Notes: a model not told the origin generated them from the sequence alone. Counted from the first letter of the stretch, positions 47,325 to 57,464 are shown. The stretch: DNA of 59,771 nt from Bacteroidota bacterium (GCA_013288445.1 JABDBX010000003.1:1-59771); one strand, 5' to 3'. Numbers and translations are program-made.

Positions 47325-47524
47325 TATTTTTCTTTGTAAAATACGAGAATTTTATTTGGGAAGTAAGTTTTTAAAGCAAATATGATATAATATTTTCCCG
47401 ACGAAAATACCACCGAAATTCTCTCACGGCAGGAGTGATCAAATCTCTCCTGCTTTTTCTTTTACCATAAACCGTATTTCTGTTCTCCTTATAACCTCGG
47501 TGCGTTTTAGCTACGCTCTTTTAC

Positions 47525-47833
47525 ATGAAGCAAAAGGACGACAAACCACAGCCTCCAAATCATTCGAGGAACTTTCGCATTGAGGAAAGGTTGACGCAAA
47601 GCGATGTAGCTTTTCTTCTCGACATTAAAAATGCAGGCCGTATTTCCGAATGGGAAAACGGTTTGGCTAATCCTGGGCTTGAACATTCGCTTACACTCGG
47701 ACTGATATATCAGAGGCTTACCGAGGACATATATTCCGAATTACGAAAAAAGCTATCGGCAAAATTAGAAGTGAGAAAAAAGCTGTTGCTTGAACGTAAA
47801 GAAAAGCAGCGATTACGGAAAGAAAGTGGTTGA
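47525..47833 (+). CDS. HTH-XRE-like protein
   Basis: ERLTQSDVAFLLDIKNAGRISEWENGLANPGLEHSLTLG. Confidence 0.75.
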   Translation: MKQKDDKPQPPNHSRNFRIEERLTQSDVAFLLDIKNAGRISEWENGLANPGLEHSLTLGLIYQRLTEDIYSELRKKLSAKLEVRKKLLLERKEKQRLRKESG

Positions 47834-47923
47834 AGTAAACAAAGTCGGGAAAAGGTATCAGTCAAAAAATGTAAAACGAACGACGAACGTTTTTATTATA
47901 AAAATAAAAAACGAACGTAGGAA

Positions 47924-48181
47924 GTGCTGTGGATAACCCTGCTTTCGTGTATCACAAATAGTATGGAACAAAGTAAAGAAACAAAGCTGGCGTATGAGAT
48001 CGCCGAAATTCTTGATGACATGATTTCGATTGATTGGCATATCCGCAAGTGCAATGAATATCCAGAATCGTTTTTGCGAAAGCAATTAAATACCGTTTTG
48101 AAAAGCAAGAAGATACTAACCAGCCGGGCGGCGTATTATAACTATCTCGTAAACCTGCATGGCAAGCATTTTAGGGATTAG
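47924..48181 (+). CDS. Hypothetical protein
   Basis: 85 aa ORF in a tight run of same-strand genes; start uncertain. Confidence 0.5.
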   Translation: MLWITLLSCITNSMEQSKETKLAYEIAEILDDMISIDWHIRKCNEYPESFLRKQLNTVLKSKKILTSRAAYYNYLVNLHGKHFRD

Positions 48182-48647
48182 CTTAAAGGTCAAGCATCTG
48201 GGTTTGGCGGTCTTGACCGATGGTGAACTAATAGAGTTTCGGGTACGGACATTTTACGGAGTTTGGACACCGGAGAAACGGCGCGACATACTACGGACTA
48301 TTAGGAAAATGGATGAACGGCATGAGGTTAGCGCCATTGTTGTCAAAACCCCTAAGCCTACTCATTGTTCAAGGAGAATACTCAATTTGATGCGGGGCAT
48401 TGAGAAGTTTGCAAAGGATCACGGTATCAAACTAACCCTATGCACCATTACCGAGCTTACGAAGCAGTATAGCGGCAAAGAGAGATGCACTAAGCAGACG
48501 CTCATACAAGCAATTCTTCAAAAATATCCTCACCACAAGAAATTAGCAGAACTGTATGCGAAGGAACGGAGCAACCGGAATAGCTACCATGTGAAAATAT
48601 TTGAAGCCATCGCCTGCGCGGAACTCGCACAAAGGACAGAGCAGTAA
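48159..48647 (+). CDS. Probable RNase H-fold/RuvC-like nuclease
   Basis: ILGISLKVKHLGLAVLTDGELIEF ... RSNRNSYHVKIFEAIACAEL, RuvC-like overall layout; weak. Confidence 0.45.
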   Translation: MASILGISLKVKHLGLAVLTDGELIEFRVRTFYGVWTPEKRRDILRTIRKMDERHEVSAIVVKTPKPTHCSRRILNLMRGIEKFAKDHGIKLTLCTITELTKQYSGKERCTKQTLIQAILQKYPHHKKLAELYAKERSNRNSYHVKIFEAIACAELAQRTEQ

Positions 48648-48728
48648 TGCCCTGTTTTTTGTTTGTATATCACTATCAGTATTTCCGTCCTTCTTTTTTC
48701 CTCTCTCCCTAAAACATATCCTTTGAAC

Positions 48729-49910
48729 ATGAAAGGATATGACAAGCATTCGATCACGCCCATAGGGATCACCAACTACCGGAACACCAGCGTACCGTTT
48801 GGCATTACGGATACGGACAGGCTGGCGCATATTTTTTGCATTGGTAAAACCGGGGTCGGTAAAAGCACGCTCCTCACCAATATGGCTATCTCCGACATAC
48901 AGAAAGGCAAAGGTCTCTGTGTCATTGATCCGCACGGAGACGTTGCAGAAAACCTTTTGAGCCATGTACCCGAACACCGCAAGAAAGACCTCATATACCT
49001 TAATCCGGCAGACCCGGCAAACGGCATTGCCTTTAACCCGCTACACAGTGTTCACCCGAATTACCACTACCTCGTTGCCTCCGGCCTCGTGTCTGTATTC
49101 AAGAAGATATATGCGGATTCATGGGGGCCGCGCATGGAACATATCATGCGCTTTGTGTTTCTGACACTGCTTGAATATCCCGATGCTACGCTACTTGATA
49201 TACAGCCACTTCTTACCGATACCCTGCACCGGGACAAGATACTTGGGTATGTAAAGAATGAACACACCATAGCATTCTGGCAAAAAGAGTTCCTGAAATA
49301 TGCCCCAACACTTCGCGCCGAAGCCATTGCCCCGATATTGAACAAGACCAGTCTGTTTCTTACCAATACGGCACTTCGTAAGATAGTCGGGCAAAAGACA
49401 AACAGCTTTCGTATGCAACAGGTATTAGACGGTGGAAAGATATTGATCTGCAACCTTAGCAAAGGACAGATCGGGGAAGATGCTTGTTTGCTGCTCGGCA
49501 GTATGCTGGTAACCTTTATCCAGCTTGCAGCCCTGTACCGGGCAAAGCAACCGGAACACCAGCGCAGACCGTTCTTTCTCTACATTGACGAATGCCAGAG
49601 CTTCATAACGCTTAGCTTCACGGACATGTTGGCGGAAGCCCGTAAGTACGGACTTGGGGTGTTCATGGCTAATCAGTTCTTAGACCAGCTACATGACAAG
49701 ATACGGGCTGCGATTTTTGGGAACTGTGGGTCGGTTATATCCTTTCGGGTGGGTGCGAATGATTCTGAACTGTTGGCTAAAGAGTTCTTTCCGGTGTTTG
49801 ATGCAACCGATCTGGTGCATTTGCCGCGCTACGGCATGTACCTAAAACTCATGATTGACGGGGCTACCAGTCAGCCGTTTAGTGCAGGAGCATTTTTCAA
49901 AAAAGCTTGA
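48729..49910 (+). CDS. HerA/VirD4-like type IV secretion DNA-binding ATPase
   Basis: FCIGKTGVGKSTLLTNMAISDI, LCVIDPHGDVAENLL, FFLYIDECQSFI; start moved to MKGYDKHS. Confidence 0.9.
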   Translation: MKGYDKHSITPIGITNYRNTSVPFGITDTDRLAHIFCIGKTGVGKSTLLTNMAISDIQKGKGLCVIDPHGDVAENLLSHVPEHRKKDLIYLNPADPANGIAFNPLHSVHPNYHYLVASGLVSVFKKIYADSWGPRMEHIMRFVFLTLLEYPDATLLDIQPLLTDTLHRDKILGYVKNEHTIAFWQKEFLKYAPTLRAEAIAPILNKTSLFLTNTALRKIVGQKTNSFRMQQVLDGGKILICNLSKGQIGEDACLLLGSMLVTFIQLAALYRAKQPEHQRRPFFLYIDECQSFITLSFTDMLAEARKYGLGVFMANQFLDQLHDKIRAAIFGNCGSVISFRVGANDSELLAKEFFPVFDATDLVHLPRYGMYLKLMIDGATSQPFSAGAFFKKA

Positions 49911-49941
49911 CAAAACAAATGCTTAAAGCTGTTAAGATAAT

Positions 49942-50394
49942 CTATTGGGCTAAAATATGTTGATTAGCTTCTAAGGCTTTATCTTCTAAAAAGCCCATTT
50001 TGTAGGTTTCAATACCGGCATTGCTCAACAATTTTTCCCCAACACACGATACAAAATTTGCAGGTTCAGAGGCTGCATAAAAGACCCTTTGGAATTGATT
50101 TTCAATAATCAAATTACTACATGACTTTGGCTTGGAATTTCTTTGTGAGCACGGTTCCATAGAAACATACATTGTTGCATTAGCAATGTTTTCTTTCTGT
50201 TGCAATGCTTTTATTATCGCTTCTTCTTCGGCATGATTTGTAGAGCTTGTCTCTCTACTATATCCGGTATAAACGTGGTTATTTTCCAAAACGATTACAG
50301 CACCAACAGAATACGCTGTCATGGATTTTGGGGATTCTTGGCTTAATTCAATTGCCCGTTCTAAATAAGCAATATCTTTTCTATAAAAAATCAT
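49942..50394 (-). CDS. RibD N-domain-like cytidine/pyrimidine deaminase
   Basis: TNHAEEEAI, MYVSMEPCSQRNSKPKSCSNLI (HAE...PCxxxxxxxxC). Confidence 0.85.
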   Translation of the reverse strand: MIFYRKDIAYLERAIELSQESPKSMTAYSVGAVIVLENNHVYTGYSRETSSTNHAEEEAIIKALQQKENIANATMYVSMEPCSQRNSKPKSCSNLIIENQFQRVFYAASEPANFVSCVGEKLLSNAGIETYKMGFLEDKALEANQHILAQ

Positions 50395-51056
50395 TTTAAA
50401 CTAAAATACATTACTCCAACATCACCAAATTTCTTAACCTCTTTGAGATACATTCGATTGTCTTTCCCAAATGGAAATACACCTTCTTTTACAAGCCTGG
50501 GTGCTTTGCTTTCACCAACAAAGAAAGGAGCAATGGCTAATCTAAATTCATTAACCAAATTTTCTTTGAAAAACATTGTAAGTATGCTTGACCCTCCTTC
50601 CACGAACAAACTTTTTACACCTTCTTTTTCAAGTGCATTAAGAATATCTTGGCCGGTAATATCTTTTTGAGGAATTTTAATAATAGTCGCTACTGCCGAT
50701 AGTTCGTTTAGACTATTAGTGTCGGCATTATCATTTGCTATAACGATTTTTTGACAATTGCCTTTTTGAAAAAACTTTAGATCAGGGCTAATTTTACCAC
50801 TTGTTGTTACTGTTACTTTGATTGGGTCTTCACACTGCCCTTTATTCTTCCGCAACTCTTTGAGTTCGTCGCTATATGTAATCAACGAGGGATTATCTTT
50901 TCGGACTGTTTCTGCACCAACCAAAATTGCATCGGCTTCTGCTCGCATCTCTCTAACTTCTGCAAAATCTTCTTCGCTGGACAATATCAGTCTATTTGGT
51001 GAAAGATCATCTAAATATCCATCAATTGAAATTGCTGCCGAGATTATTACTTTCAT
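50391..51056 (-). CDS. RibD C-domain/DHFR-like reductase
   Basis: ISAAISIDGYLDD, ADAILVGAETVRKDNPSL, KSLFVEGGSSILTMFF; 4-bp ATGA overlap with the deaminase. Confidence 0.87.
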   Translation of the reverse strand: MKVIISAAISIDGYLDDLSPNRLILSSEEDFAEVREMRAEADAILVGAETVRKDNPSLITYSDELKELRKNKGQCEDPIKVTVTTSGKISPDLKFFQKGNCQKIVIANDNADTNSLNELSAVATIIKIPQKDITGQDILNALEKEGVKSLFVEGGSSILTMFFKENLVNEFRLAIAPFFVGESKAPRLVKEGVFPFGKDNRMYLKEVKKFGDVGVMYFSLK

Positions 51057-51744
51057 GTTTTTTTATTGTTTTACATTGTTCTGCAATGTACTTTCTTGTA
51101 ATTGCACTTATAGCGATAAAATGCAAAGCTATCAAAATTGCTGATAGGAAAAAAAATATCACCCTTATCACTGTAATATCACATACACACAGGTAGGTAA
51201 AAGTTAACAAAAAACTTATAGAGGGACACAAAAAAATAAAGTTTCTTAATTTACTTAACCACAGTCCTATTTTGACAGTTTTATAAAAATGTGTCAAATA
51301 CTTTTCCCATTGAAATATTAGAATATCTGTATGTTTTTGTAAAGTTTCTTTAATATAGTGTTCAATATAGGCTACACTACAGAAAATTCTAAATTTTTCA
51401 TAGAGATGCATAAGCCCAAAAATTGTAAAAATTGGAATAGGAACGAGTAGTATCTCTGGCCATGATACAATAAAGTCTCTTACACTTGTCTGGCTTACTA
51501 AACCAAGAAAAATACCAATGCCAACAATTGAAAAATTAACCGTTTGGACTTCCAAGGAAACTAATTGGTTAATCAAATCTCTTTGAGTTTGATATTCTAA
51601 AAGCAAAATCTGCAATCCTAACTTTTCTCTATTATTACCTTCGTTTTCGTTGGTATCTACAATACTTTTTATGTCTTGTGCTATTTCGGTTAGTACAAGG
51701 CTAAGAAGTTTAGATAAGTATTTCTTTATAACATCAGATGCCAT
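51022..51744 (-). CDS. Multi-TM membrane protein upstream of and overlapping the RibD-like reductase
   Basis: 240 aa, about 4 TM segments; 35-bp overlap with the next gene. Confidence 0.7.
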   Translation of the reverse strand: MASDVIKKYLSKLLSLVLTEIAQDIKSIVDTNENEGNNREKLGLQILLLEYQTQRDLINQLVSLEVQTVNFSIVGIGIFLGLVSQTSVRDFIVSWPEILLVPIPIFTIFGLMHLYEKFRIFCSVAYIEHYIKETLQKHTDILIFQWEKYLTHFYKTVKIGLWLSKLRNFIFLCPSISFLLTFTYLCVCDITVIRVIFFFLSAILIALHFIAISAITRKYIAEQCKTIKKHESNNLGSNFN

Positions 51745-51815
51745 ATTTATATTTTGTCTTTTCTATGTTGATGTATTTACAGATTGAATTTGTAATTATT
51801 TTTAGTAACGTTCTT

Positions 51816-54770
51816 TTATTTATTTCCATTCAAGTTAGGTATAGAAGTATCAAACTCCACCTTAACCCGATACCCCTTAACCACTGTTTCAGCCGGAACA
51901 TTCTGTACCATCTGCCGGTCAAAAAACAGGATCACTTCATCAGGCGAAAATGTGTAAACCTTAGCAAGCTGTTTCTTATTTAGTTTGCTTTCAAGCTGTG
52001 TCCGTATGCGCTGCAAATTCGGTGCATCATTGGAGCAAACAATTACTTCGTCATAGCCTGCGGAAAGGCATTTCTCAACATTGTGCGCTTCCCATTCATC
52101 GCCCGTGGTAACAGATATTTCACAGGCAATTTTCTTGCCTGCTTTTTCAAGGCTCACATCAACCCGTCCTTTTCCATCTGGTATCATTTCCTCAATACTG
52201 GCTTTGTAGCCCCGCGATTCAGCCATACGTTTAATGAAGTTCTGCAAGTACCTGTGCAGGGTCTCGACTTTCTTGCCAATAGAGCCTTTTGATTTCGGTA
52301 TCTCTACTGACGTAAATCGTTCCGGTGCGGGTTTCTCCTGCACAGGTGCGGTTGGCGCAGGCTCGGCAACAGGCTCTTTGGCAACAGTTCCTAAATGCTC
52401 CAAACTTGCCTCTACGATCTCTTTCTTTGTGCCGTACTTCTCGCGTGAATGCGATATTACCAGTTTAGTAGTAGCCTCGGCTTCATACACGTCAATTTCC
52501 GGCAGGGGTATTGTCGTCAAACTAAAGTCCAGGTTCGGTTGCTCGATTCGTGCAATGGCTTCTCCAGTATGCAGGTTTTCCAAGTCCTGTGCATCAAAGT
52601 ATGAGAAGCCGTTGGCAAAGCGTTTCGCGTCCGTGTCGCCAAGCCGGAAGCATATCCGTGTTCCGGCATTCACTACAACGGAACTGGCAAGCTCGGTATC
52701 ATACTTCTGTAACTGTTGCATGTCTTGGTGAGCAAGGATAAGCCCTAAGTGGTACTTTCTTGCCCCGCTCAATATATGTGACATGGATGGCGTAACAAAG
52801 TTTTGGAACTCATCTATGTACAAAAAGAAATCGTTGCGGTCTGCCTTGCTCTTGGCCTGCCTTGCCATTGCCGCCTGGTACATCTTTGAGACAAAGAATG
52901 TACCGAGCAAAAAACTGTTCTCTGCGCCTATCAAGCCTTGTGATAGCTTTACCAGCAATATTTTCCGGGTATCAAGTATGTGTTCAAAATCCAGCCCTTT
53001 CTTTTGAGCCACCATGTTGCGGATCAGCTTAGGCCGCAAAAAGGTATCTAACCGTGTAAGTATTGACCCTATGGAATTGCTTTTTAAAAGCGGGTACTCA
53101 TGCTGCCAGTAATATACGACATGGGGATCGTTGACGGTTTTAAGGTAAGCGTTTCTGAACGATGATTCTACCAAGAACCTGCGCAGGTCAAGCAATGTGC
53201 CGCCATCCTTGCTCTCTAAGAAAGCAAGGATGGCGTTTGCAAGTACGCTGTTCATCTGGTCGCCCCAAGAAGTGCTTAGGCGCTTGAATGCCGCTACCAG
53301 ATCAGAGGAAAGTATTTCTTTCTCAATCTCTGAATGAGCGGACAATATATTAAAGGCTACAGGATATTCACCGTCTGCTGGATCAACTAATATCACATCG
53401 TTGACCCGCTCTCGTGGCACATGGGCAAGTATGGTTTCAATCAGGTCGCCGTGCGGATCAAGCACTGCAAGGCCGTTACCATGCCGCATGTCTTGCCCGA
53501 TCATGGAAAGAAGCAACGTAGATTTGCCCGTGCCGGTCGCACCAATGATATGAGTATGCCTAAGCCTTAGGCTCTCCGGTACGCTTACTAAATTCTGCTG
53601 CCCGTGATATGTATTTAGCCCAAGTACCATTTTTTGGCCGTGCGTGCTCTCCGGCGCAATTTTAGTCTTGCGAATATTGCGCACAACTTTTGGCGATGCA
53701 ATTTCAGGCGTAGGAAAGTGTACAAGGGTGGCAAGCTCGTTGCAGTTTAAGAGCATACCGAGGCGGTGGGTGTCCCGGAGCAGTATGTCGTCAATCATTT
53801 GCCGCGTGATGTAGCCTTCCTGGGCCAATATATCCAGCCGGTTGCATGAGGACTTTGTGAGGCGCGTAAGAGCCGCACTAATATTCTTCGCTATGGAAAT
53901 GGCCCGGTCGCTTCTCTCCGCTTGCGCGGCTACTTTCACGCATACGGCAAAGAGCGGCACAGATACCTTTGCCTGCGCGTACTTCACCATTTCAGGTGCA
54001 TCGGCAAAAAATGAGCCGCCCCGACCATCCGTAACGGCTCGCATAATGCTTTCCGCCCAGGGATTGCCTGCGCCTTTAAATAATATCTGCACTATGCCAC
54101 ATTCACCCTTGCCAATATTTTCAAGTGTGGCAAACAAACCAACATATGGATCATGCTCTAATTCACTCGCCATGAGAATGGGACACATGAACTCATTGGT
54201 TAAGCCAAAATCAACCGGACATATAGGGTCTTTGCCGTCAAGTGTTTGAAAGGCATCTTAGCTTTTGGTTATGACCGCATTTGGAAAGTAGGCTTTTGCC
54301 TGTTCATACACATGGGCCGCATCGCTTGTGCGGCAGGCAAATTGCAAAGTGATTGTAGAAGCAGTCGCTACGATCTCAAAACTCACAGGATAGGTAGTGT
54401 AGGAAAGCATAATGAGCAACTGGCAGATGTCCTCGACTTCCATTTTTTCGCCTTTGGGCAATACAATGGCAAATGTTTCTATCGGCTCGTTGCAGTACAG
54501 GTAATGCCCCTCTACGGGCGGTATGTCATACAGATCGTTGTATGGTTCCGGCTCTTCCTCAACCTTCTTTTTGAAAAGCCCGGCAATGCTGCTTAACAGC
54601 GAAAGCTGCACCCCGTCGTCTTGTATTCGTTGGGGCGGCAGATAGTGGCCGAAGAACGGGAAAAAAATAGGTTCCGGGTCAATGTAGGAATCACAGACAT
54701 GCCAGCCCCGGCCACGCTGTTCCCATGCGTAGAAGCGGTTGGTTAGTTCCTGTGAAATGAGCGATGCCAT
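51816..54770 (-). pseudogene. HerA/VirD4-like DNA-translocating ATPase with C-terminal nuclease-like domain, split by a single in-frame TAA
   Basis: ORFs 54258-54770 and 51816-54188 share a frame: ...FPNAVITKS*DAFQTLDGKDPICPVDFGLTNEFMCPILMASELEHDPYVGLF.... Walker A GATGTGKSTLL, Walker B DFFLYIDEFQNF, C-terminal GRVDVSLEKAGKKIACEISVTT. Confidence 0.8.
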
Positions 54771-55288
54771 CAGGATATGTATTGCCGTTCGAGTTCAGAG
54801 AGGCCGCGCACCCCATGCGTATTAGTCGTCTTGTCTATGGCTTCCTGCACAATGCTATGCACCATGCCTTTGTACATTGCCTCGGTGTCCATCTGGTAAA
54901 AGGTCTTGTTGTTGCGATCTTTGCCCATGAGCTTGCTTACCAACCAAATTTTATTAACCCACCCCTCGTCTTCCACACACAGCCACCAGGAAACAAATGT
55001 GCCTGTGCCGAAAGGCGCGGCACAAACGTAAAATATGAATTCGTTGTGAGAGATTTTGAGATACGCGCGAAGATCGGAAAGGACGTGCGTTTCGTGAAAG
55101 GTCTCTTGTCCAATACTCACTATGGGCATCATGCGCTGTTTTACGCCAGCCTCAACTAATGCGTAAAAATCGGTTGTAGAAAATTGCTGGCCGTCGAAAT
55201 AATGTTGCCAGGGTTTTTTGGCAGTAAAAGGCTTTTTGCTAAGTACCAGAATGAAAATAACTGCGATTACTATTAGAACTATGTACTC
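54770..55288 (-). CDS. Membrane-anchored hypothetical protein upstream of the ATPase
   Basis: MEYIVLIVIAVIFILVLSKKPF TM; start at MEYIV preferred to the track start 55357. Confidence 0.65.
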   Translation of the reverse strand, partial: EYIVLIVIAVIFILVLSKKPFTAKKPWQHYFDGQQFSTTDFYALVEAGVKQRMMPIVSIGQETFHETHVLSDLRAYLKISHNEFIFYVCAAPFGTGTFVSWWLCVEDEGWVNKIWLVSKLMGKDRNNKTFYQMDTEAMYKGMVHSIVQEAIDKTTNTHGVRGLSELERQYIS

Positions 55289-55502
55289 CATACCATAAGT
55301 GTTTTTTATGTGAAGAAATAATTGAGATACGCATAATTGCGTTTCAGAAAAGTACAAAAAAATATTTCACACATACAAGTTTGCAACCCAAAAATATTTC
55401 AAGCCTTTACCATTTGTGGTATATCCGACCTCCTTACTTCCTGCTCCATTCCTTTCTACACTGTGTCTGAACAATTTTTCTTTCACAAAAAAATATAGCA
55501 AC

Positions 55503-56351
55503 ATGGAGACGCAAACAGCGACTACAAAAAAACGTGAGCAAAAAGACACGCACTTAACCATTACCAGATGGATCATTGAGAAACTGCGCGAAGGAATAGT
55601 GCCTTGGCAGGTATCATGGACTAAGGCCGGACTGCCGGTAAACCTTGTTACTGGCAATGTGTACCGAAGCGTTAACAGGATCATTCTGGCCTCGCTCGGC
55701 TATTCCCGCAACTTGTTTTTGACCTCAAAGCAACTCAAAGGGTTGGACGGCGCGATACTGGCCGAAGAAAGGCCGCACCTTATTTCCTTTTACGGCGAAG
55801 GCAAAACGGAAACGACCAATGTTGAGGCAGACAATGACAAAAAGGAATTGTTGCCTTACACGGTATTTAACATCGCCCAATGCAAGTGGGATACAGGCAA
55901 AACATTCCCGGAAGCGACAGTAGAACTTGACCAGCTACAGGACATTGTGAGCATTAAATCGAAAGATCAAAAGCTGACATATTACGACCCCTGTTTCGAC
56001 TTCATCAACTTGCCGCACGAAAAGAACTTCCCGAACAAACAGGCATATTGCGAGGCTCAATTTCACCAGCTAATGCACAGCACAGGCCATCATACCCGGC
56101 TCAACAGGAAAGACCTTATCCAAATGTCAGAGTTTGGCTATGATTCATTTTCTCATGAGGAACTTGTAGCCGAAATTGGTACTGCTTACCTCATGTCTCA
56201 CTTTGGCTATGCAAAGGAAGTTGCGCCTACAAAGGAATACCTGGACGGTTGGATACAGAAATTGGAACAGGACAAGTACCTCATATTCTCGGCTGCGCTA
56301 CAAGCTGAAAAGGCTATTAGCTTTCTGTTTCTCGGAGAAACAGGAACGTGA
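55503..56351 (+). CDS. ArdC-like ssDNA-binding domain plus zincin-like metallopeptidase (HQxxH variant)
   Basis: ITRWIIEKLREGIVPWQVSW...LVTGNVYRSVNRIILA; FHQLMHSTGHHTRLNR; SHEELVAEIGTAYLMS. Confidence 0.88.
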   Translation: METQTATTKKREQKDTHLTITRWIIEKLREGIVPWQVSWTKAGLPVNLVTGNVYRSVNRIILASLGYSRNLFLTSKQLKGLDGAILAEERPHLISFYGEGKTETTNVEADNDKKELLPYTVFNIAQCKWDTGKTFPEATVELDQLQDIVSIKSKDQKLTYYDPCFDFINLPHEKNFPNKQAYCEAQFHQLMHSTGHHTRLNRKDLIQMSEFGYDSFSHEELVAEIGTAYLMSHFGYAKEVAPTKEYLDGWIQKLEQDKYLIFSAALQAEKAISFLFLGETGT

Positions 56352-56423
56352 ATTTAAAGTAGTTTAACTGTGAATGGTCGCCATGAAAACAAAACAAAGG
56401 CTCGGCAAAAAAATGTCGGGCTT

Positions 56424-56843
56424 TTATTTTTTGTCACTGCTTTTCTTTAGCATGGCTTCCAGCAATTCAACTTTTTGTCGTTCGCTTGCTAATAGGCGCT
56501 CATACAGTTTTTTATTTTCTTCAAAAACTTCCACCAGCTTATCTACCGGATTGTATTGGTAATTGATCTGCGAGTTCACAACGGCACTGTCATAGTTATT
56601 CTGCACGTTGTTGATCGCGGCATCTTCATTAAAATTCTCTATCGCTTCAACGCTTACTTCCAAACCGTCAGCGATTATCTTCAATTTTGCATCGTCTATA
56701 GTCGCGGACTTCTCTATTTTTGATAACGCACTTTGGCTCATACCGACTTTAGCAGCAAGTATCTCCTGCTTGATACCTTTGAGTGTGCGTATGCGCTCAA
56801 TCTTTCTACCGATATGCGGAATGACTGCTGTTTTGGGTGGCAT
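56424..56843 (-). CDS. HTH-XRE transcriptional repressor
   Basis: IERIRTLKGIKQEILAAKVGMSQSALSKIEKSATIDDAKLKIIADGLEVSVEAI; start at MPPKTAVI preferred because the track start (56903) reads through the operators. Confidence 0.85.
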   Translation of the reverse strand: MPPKTAVIPHIGRKIERIRTLKGIKQEILAAKVGMSQSALSKIEKSATIDDAKLKIIADGLEVSVEAIENFNEDAAINNVQNNYDSAVVNSQINYQYNPVDKLVEVFEENKKLYERLLASERQKVELLEAMLKKSSDKK

Positions 56844-56865
56844 GTTTGATTCAAGTTTTAGTGGC

Positions 56866-56901
56866 GGAATAAAATATTCCAGTTTTGGAATAAAATATTC
56901 C
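56866..56901. promoter_or_regulatory. Twin palindromic operators upstream of the repressor
   Basis: GGAATAAAATATTCC at 56866-56880 and 56887-56901, identical, 21-bp pitch. Confidence 0.75.
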
Positions 56902-56961
56902 AAAAATTCCTTCTTTGTAACAAAAGTATGAGATTATTTCGCCCCAAACAAAATCAAATTT

Positions 56962-57429
56962 ATGAAAAGAAAAATAATGACAGCATCTTTAATGATCGCG
57001 GTAGTGAGTATGTTCTATAGCTGCTCAAAAAAGAAAAATGATAGTAACACCATTCCCACTTCGCTAACGGCCACTATAAACGGCACGGCTTTTAATGGTA
57101 CGACTTGCATTGATTCTTTTTTCGCGTCAACAAGCGGTATTTTGAGTATCGGTGGTGGTTCAGGATATGACAAGGATACCGGGTTTGCATATCCATATAT
57201 TGTTATGGATATTACCGACTACTCGGGCGGCATGGGAGCGTTTTATTTTTATAACGGTAGCGGCGGCGGTGGCGGAATAGTTACTGGCTCATATACCAGC
57301 GGCGCTAAGTCTGCTTTGTATGGCACTATTACCATAACCGCAAGAACACCTTACCTAACGGGTACATTCAACTTTACCTGTTTAGATTCCACGAAAGTTG
57401 CGGGTTCATTTCAAGGCAAGCAGATATAA
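56962..57429 (+). CDS. Lipoprotein
   Basis: Lipobox MFYSCSKKKNDSN; 155 aa. Confidence 0.75.
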   Translation: MKRKIMTASLMIAVVSMFYSCSKKKNDSNTIPTSLTATINGTAFNGTTCIDSFFASTSGILSIGGGSGYDKDTGFAYPYIVMDITDYSGGMGAFYFYNGSGGGGGIVTGSYTSGAKSALYGTITITARTPYLTGTFNFTCLDSTKVAGSFQGKQI

Positions 57430-57464
57430 CTCATTGCTCATTCAATTCACTTAACTAATGAAAT

